Positions 5,751 through 8,277 of a stretch of 8,277 nucleotides of DNA are shown piece by piece. Position 1 is the first letter of the stretch. The number at the start of each line of letters is the position of its first letter. The notes beneath the pieces were generated by a model, which saw only the letters and a program-made list of their open reading frames with translations, did no database searches and had not been told where the DNA came from. The position numbers were made by a program, and so were the translations under genes. Origin of the DNA: Pseudomonadota bacterium (GTDB lineage: Bacteria > Pseudomonadota > Gammaproteobacteria > Burkholderiales > Burkholderiaceae_B); the NCBI GenBank assembly GCA_023389535.1, contig JAEWEH010000208.1, positions 1 through 8,277 on the forward strand. Reading direction: 5' to 3'.

Positions 5751-8277
5751 GCTGGCGCTGTTCGCCCAGGCCGAACAGGTTATCGTTGCAGCGTGCGCAC
5801 AGGGCAGGGTGCTGCGGGTCGCTGCCCACATCGGCCCGATGGTGCCAGCAACGCTCGCACTTAGGCTGTGCCGTGGGGCTGACATCTATGCGCAGTGCCC
5901 CTTCGGCGGAGTGCAGGGTGGCACGCGAGACGATGAAAACGAAACGCAAATCATCGCCCAGGCTGGCCAATATGTCGTGGTCCGGGCCCGATGCGCAGAT
6001 ATCCAGTTCAGCCGCCAAAGAGGAACCGATTTCGCCGCGTGTGCGTACTTCTTCGATCTTGCGCATGGCTTCCGCGCGGATATCACGCAGGCGGGCCCAC
6101 TTGCTGCACAATAGTTCGGCGTCGACCTGGTTGGGCAGGGCATGGAACAACTCGGTGAAAATACTGGCAACCTGGCCCTGGCCGATGTGCAGGTCTTTCC
6201 AGGCTTCTTCCGCAGTGAACGACAATATCGGCGCCATCAGGCGCAATAATGCGTGCGTGATGTGATACAGGGCGGTTTGGGCCGAACGGCGCGCAACGCT
6301 GGTTTTGCCGGCGGTGTAGAGGCGGTCCTTGAGCACGTCCAGATAGAAAGCGCCCAAGTCTTCAGAACAGAAAATCTGCAGTCGCGACACCGCCGGGTGG
6401 AACTCATAACGCTTGAAGTTGGCCAGCACTTCGGACTGCATGGCAGCCGTCATCGCCAGGGCATAGCGGTCGATCTCGAACAAGTGCTCGGGCTCGATTG
6501 CATCCGCCGCCGGGTCGAAGTCGCTGAGGTTGCCCAGCAGGAACTTCAGCGTATTGCGTATGCGGCGATAGCCTTCCACCACCCGCTTCAGGATTTCATC
6601 GGAAATGGACAGCTCGCCCGAGTAGTCGGTCGAGGCGGTCCACAGTCGCAAGATCTCCGCGCCCAGCGAATCGGATACCTTCTGCGGCGCGATCACGTTG
6701 CCCACGGATTTGCTCATTTTGCGGCCCTGGCCGTCGACGACGAAACCATGGGTCAGCAGGGCCTTGTAGGGTGGCCGGCCATATAGCATGCAGCCCGTCA
6801 GCAACGACGAATGGAACCAGCCCCGGTGCTGGTCCGACCCTTCCAGATACAGGTCGGCGGGCCAGGCCAGCTGATCGGCGTGCGAGCCTTTCATGTCATG
6901 GCCGCGTCCGCCCAGTACGGTTGCGTGCGTGGTGCCGGAGTCGAACCAGACGTCCAGTGTGTCGCGGTTCTTCTCATATTGAGCCGCCTCGTCGCCCAAT
7001 AGTTCGGCTGGATCCAGCGATTGCCAGGCTTCGATGCCATGTTTTTCCACCCGCTGCGCGACTGCTTCCAGCAACTCGACCGAGCGCGGGTGCAGCTCGC
7101 CGGTTTCTTTATGGACGAAAAACGCCATGGGAACACCCCATTGGCGCTGACGGGACAAGGTCCAATCTGGCCGATTGGCGATCATGGCATGCAGCCGCGC
7201 GCGGCCCCATGCAGGGTAGAACTCGGTATTGTCCACGCCTTCGAGCGCGGTTTCGCGCAGGGTGCGCCCCGATTTGGGCTGGCGGTCCATGCCGGCGAAC
7301 CACTGGCTGGTGGCGCGATAAATGACCGGCGTCTTGTGGCGCCAGCAATGCATATAACTGTGCAGCAGCGGTTCGGTATGAAGCAGGGTGCCTGCCAACT
7401 TCAGGGCTTCTACAATGACCGGGTTGGCTTTCCAGATGAGCTGGCCGCCGAACAGCGGCAGGCTGTCCACATAGTGGCCGTCTCCCATGACGGGATTGAT
7501 GATTTGATCGTCGGCCAGCCCATGCGCCTTGCAGGAAATGAAGTCTTCGATGCCGTAGGCGGGCGCCGAGTGCACCACACCCGTGCCGCTGTCCAGGGTG
7601 ACGTAGTCGCCCAGGTAGATCGGCGACAGGCGCCGGTAGCCTTCGTGCGCGTCGTACAGCGGGTGCTTGAACTCCAGATTGGTCAGCGCATCGCCCTTGG
7701 CGGTTGCGACGATAGTGCCGGATAGTTTCCATTCCGCCAGGCAGGCTTCGACACGGTCTTTGGCCAGCAGCAGCATGGGGCCGGTGGCGCGGGCTTCGTC
7801 CAGCCTGACCAGGGCGTAGTCGAAATCCGGATGGACATTCAGGGCCTGGTTGGCCGGAATGGTCCAGGGCGTCGTGGTCCAGATGACGATGGCGCCATCC
7901 TCGACGTGGGGCAGCCCAAAGGCATGCGCCAGCCTGTCCTTATCCGCGAACGGGAAGGCGACATGGACGGAGGGATCCTTGCGGTCTGCGTATTCCACTT
8001 CGGCTTCGGCCAGCGCCGAACCGCAGTCGAAACACCAGTTCACCGGTTTCAGACCGCGGAACACATAGCCTTTGTCCAGGATGCGGGCCAGCGCGCGTAG
8101 TTCGTCCGCCTCGTTGCTGAAATTCATGGTCAGGTAAGGATGTTCCCAGTCACCCAACACGCCCAGCCGCTTGAAATCCTTGCGCTGGCGATCGACTTGC
8201 TCGTAGGCGTAGGCGCGTGCCTTGGCCTGGACTTCGGCCACGGGCAGATGCTTGCCGTATTTTTTTTCGATCTGGAT
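5743..8277 (-). CDS. ileS: IleS, isoleucyl-tRNA synthetase, 5' end beyond the window
   Basis: Class I synthetase that charges tRNA-Ile and hydrolyses mis-formed Val-tRNA. 844 residues are visible, starting mid-protein at I-Q-I-E-K-K-Y-G-K; by comparison with E. coli (938 aa) roughly the first 80-100 residues, including the HIGH motif, are missing. The apparent GTG start at 8241 is internal. Counting from the window edge: the CP1 editing domain contains T-T-P-W-T (135-139) and G-T-G-V-V-H-S-A-P (231-239) with the conserved Asp245; next come D-V-W-F-D-S-G, the catalytic GSDQHRGWF block, and K-M-S-K-S (520-524, bases 6720-6706). An anticodon-binding helical domain follows. The C-terminus has two Cys pairs, C-E-R-C (bases 5859-5848) and C-A-R-C (5799-5788), which form the zinc site needed for aminoacylation. 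This is the bacterial-type (mupirocin-sensitive class) architecture. It heads the visible minus-strand cluster and overlaps lspA by eight bases. Confidence 0.97.
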   Translation of the reverse strand: MQIEKKYGKHLPVAEVQAKARAYAYEQVDRQRKDFKRLGVLGDWEHPYLTMNFSNEADELRALARILDKGYVFRGLKPVNWCFDCGSALAEAEVEYADRKDPSVHVAFPFADKDRLAHAFGLPHVEDGAIVIWTTTPWTIPANQALNVHPDFDYALVRLDEARATGPMLLLAKDRVEACLAEWKLSGTIVATAKGDALTNLEFKHPLYDAHEGYRRLSPIYLGDYVTLDSGTGVVHSAPAYGIEDFISCKAHGLADDQIINPVMGDGHYVDSLPLFGGQLIWKANPVIVEALKLAGTLLHTEPLLHSYMHCWRHKTPVIYRATSQWFAGMDRQPKSGRTLRETALEGVDNTEFYPAWGRARLHAMIANRPDWTLSRQRQWGVPMAFFVHKETGELHPRSVELLEAVAQRVEKHGIEAWQSLDPAELLGDEAAQYEKNRDTLDVWFDSGTTHATVLGGRGHDMKGSHADQLAWPADLYLEGSDQHRGWFHSSLLTGCMLYGRPPYKALLTHGFVVDGQGRKMSKSVGNVIAPQKVSDSLGAEILRLWTASTDYSGELSISDEILKRVVEGYRRIRNTLKFLLGNLSDFDPAADAIEPEHLFEIDRYALAMTAAMQSEVLANFKRYEFHPAVSRLQIFCSEDLGAFYLDVLKDRLYTAGKTSVARRSAQTALYHITHALLRLMAPILSFTAEEAWKDLHIGQGQVASIFTELFHALPNQVDAELLCSKWARLRDIRAEAMRKIEEVRTRGEIGSSLAAELDICASGPDHDILASLGDDLRFVFIVSRATLHSAEGALRIDVSPTAQPKCERCWHHRADVGSDPQHPALCARCNDNLFGLGEQRQHA
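8260..8267 (-). repeat. A8 homopolymer inside ileS
   Basis: Eight T residues on the plus strand, so eight A residues in the ileS coding strand, read as part of GAA-AAA-AAA-TAC (Glu-Lys-Lys-Tyr). The run stands out in otherwise GC-rich DNA. It is a site where polymerase slippage could change the frame, although here the frame is intact. Confidence 0.9.

Noticed and set aside
5751..5885. Longer lspA start at 5885
   Set aside because: The additional 45 residues overlap the conserved zinc-binding tail of ileS in another frame and would give an abnormally long N-terminus before the first membrane segment.
8239..8241. GTG at 8241 as the start of ileS
   Set aside because: The frame continues upstream to the window edge with residues matching IleS (I-E-K-K-Y-G-K), and the HIGH-motif region must still precede it.

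Overview
The window looks like a core chromosomal region of a high-GC betaproteobacterium, most likely of the Alcaligenaceae (Bordetella/Achromobacter/Pusillimonas-like). This placement rests on protein style (LivM of about 364 aa without the long N-terminal part of the E. coli protein; Dut, LspA and CoaBC close to the proteobacterial type) and on tightly packed, co-directional housekeeping genes. It is an inference from reading the sequence, not a database result.

Layout: two gene blocks point at each other. From 1 to 2731 the plus strand carries the 3' half of a branched-chain amino acid ABC transporter operon: the last few codons of a probable livH, then livM, livG and livF, each joined to the next by a 4-base ATGA stop/start overlap. 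The periplasmic binding protein and most of livH would lie upstream of the window, if they are linked. A 61-base convergent gap (2732-2792) holds a GC-rich stem but no U-tract terminator.

From 8277 down to 2793 everything is on the minus strand, in transcription order: ileS (5' end cut off by the window), lspA (8-base overlap with ileS), coaBC (20-base gap), an 88-base gap with a possible promoter and a perfect palindrome, a DedA-family membrane protein gene, then dut (21-base gap, TTG start). The ileS-lspA pairing is common in bacteria, and coaBC and dut are often neighbours in proteobacteria; the DedA gene sits between them here.

How the genes work together: LivHMGF imports leucine, isoleucine and valine using ATP. 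The minus-strand block joins unrelated housekeeping steps: charging tRNA-Ile, removing signal peptides from lipoproteins, making 4'-phosphopantetheine for CoA, membrane homeostasis, and clearing dUTP. All genes look intact with their catalytic motifs. I see no mobile element, CRISPR array, tRNA, rRNA, phage gene or defence system. No stretch longer than 88 bases lacks a gene. The window is essentially ordinary; the points worth a second look are small: the TTG-started dut lying in frame behind dedA, the promoter-plus-palindrome leader of dedA, the LivG tail, and an A8 run in ileS.
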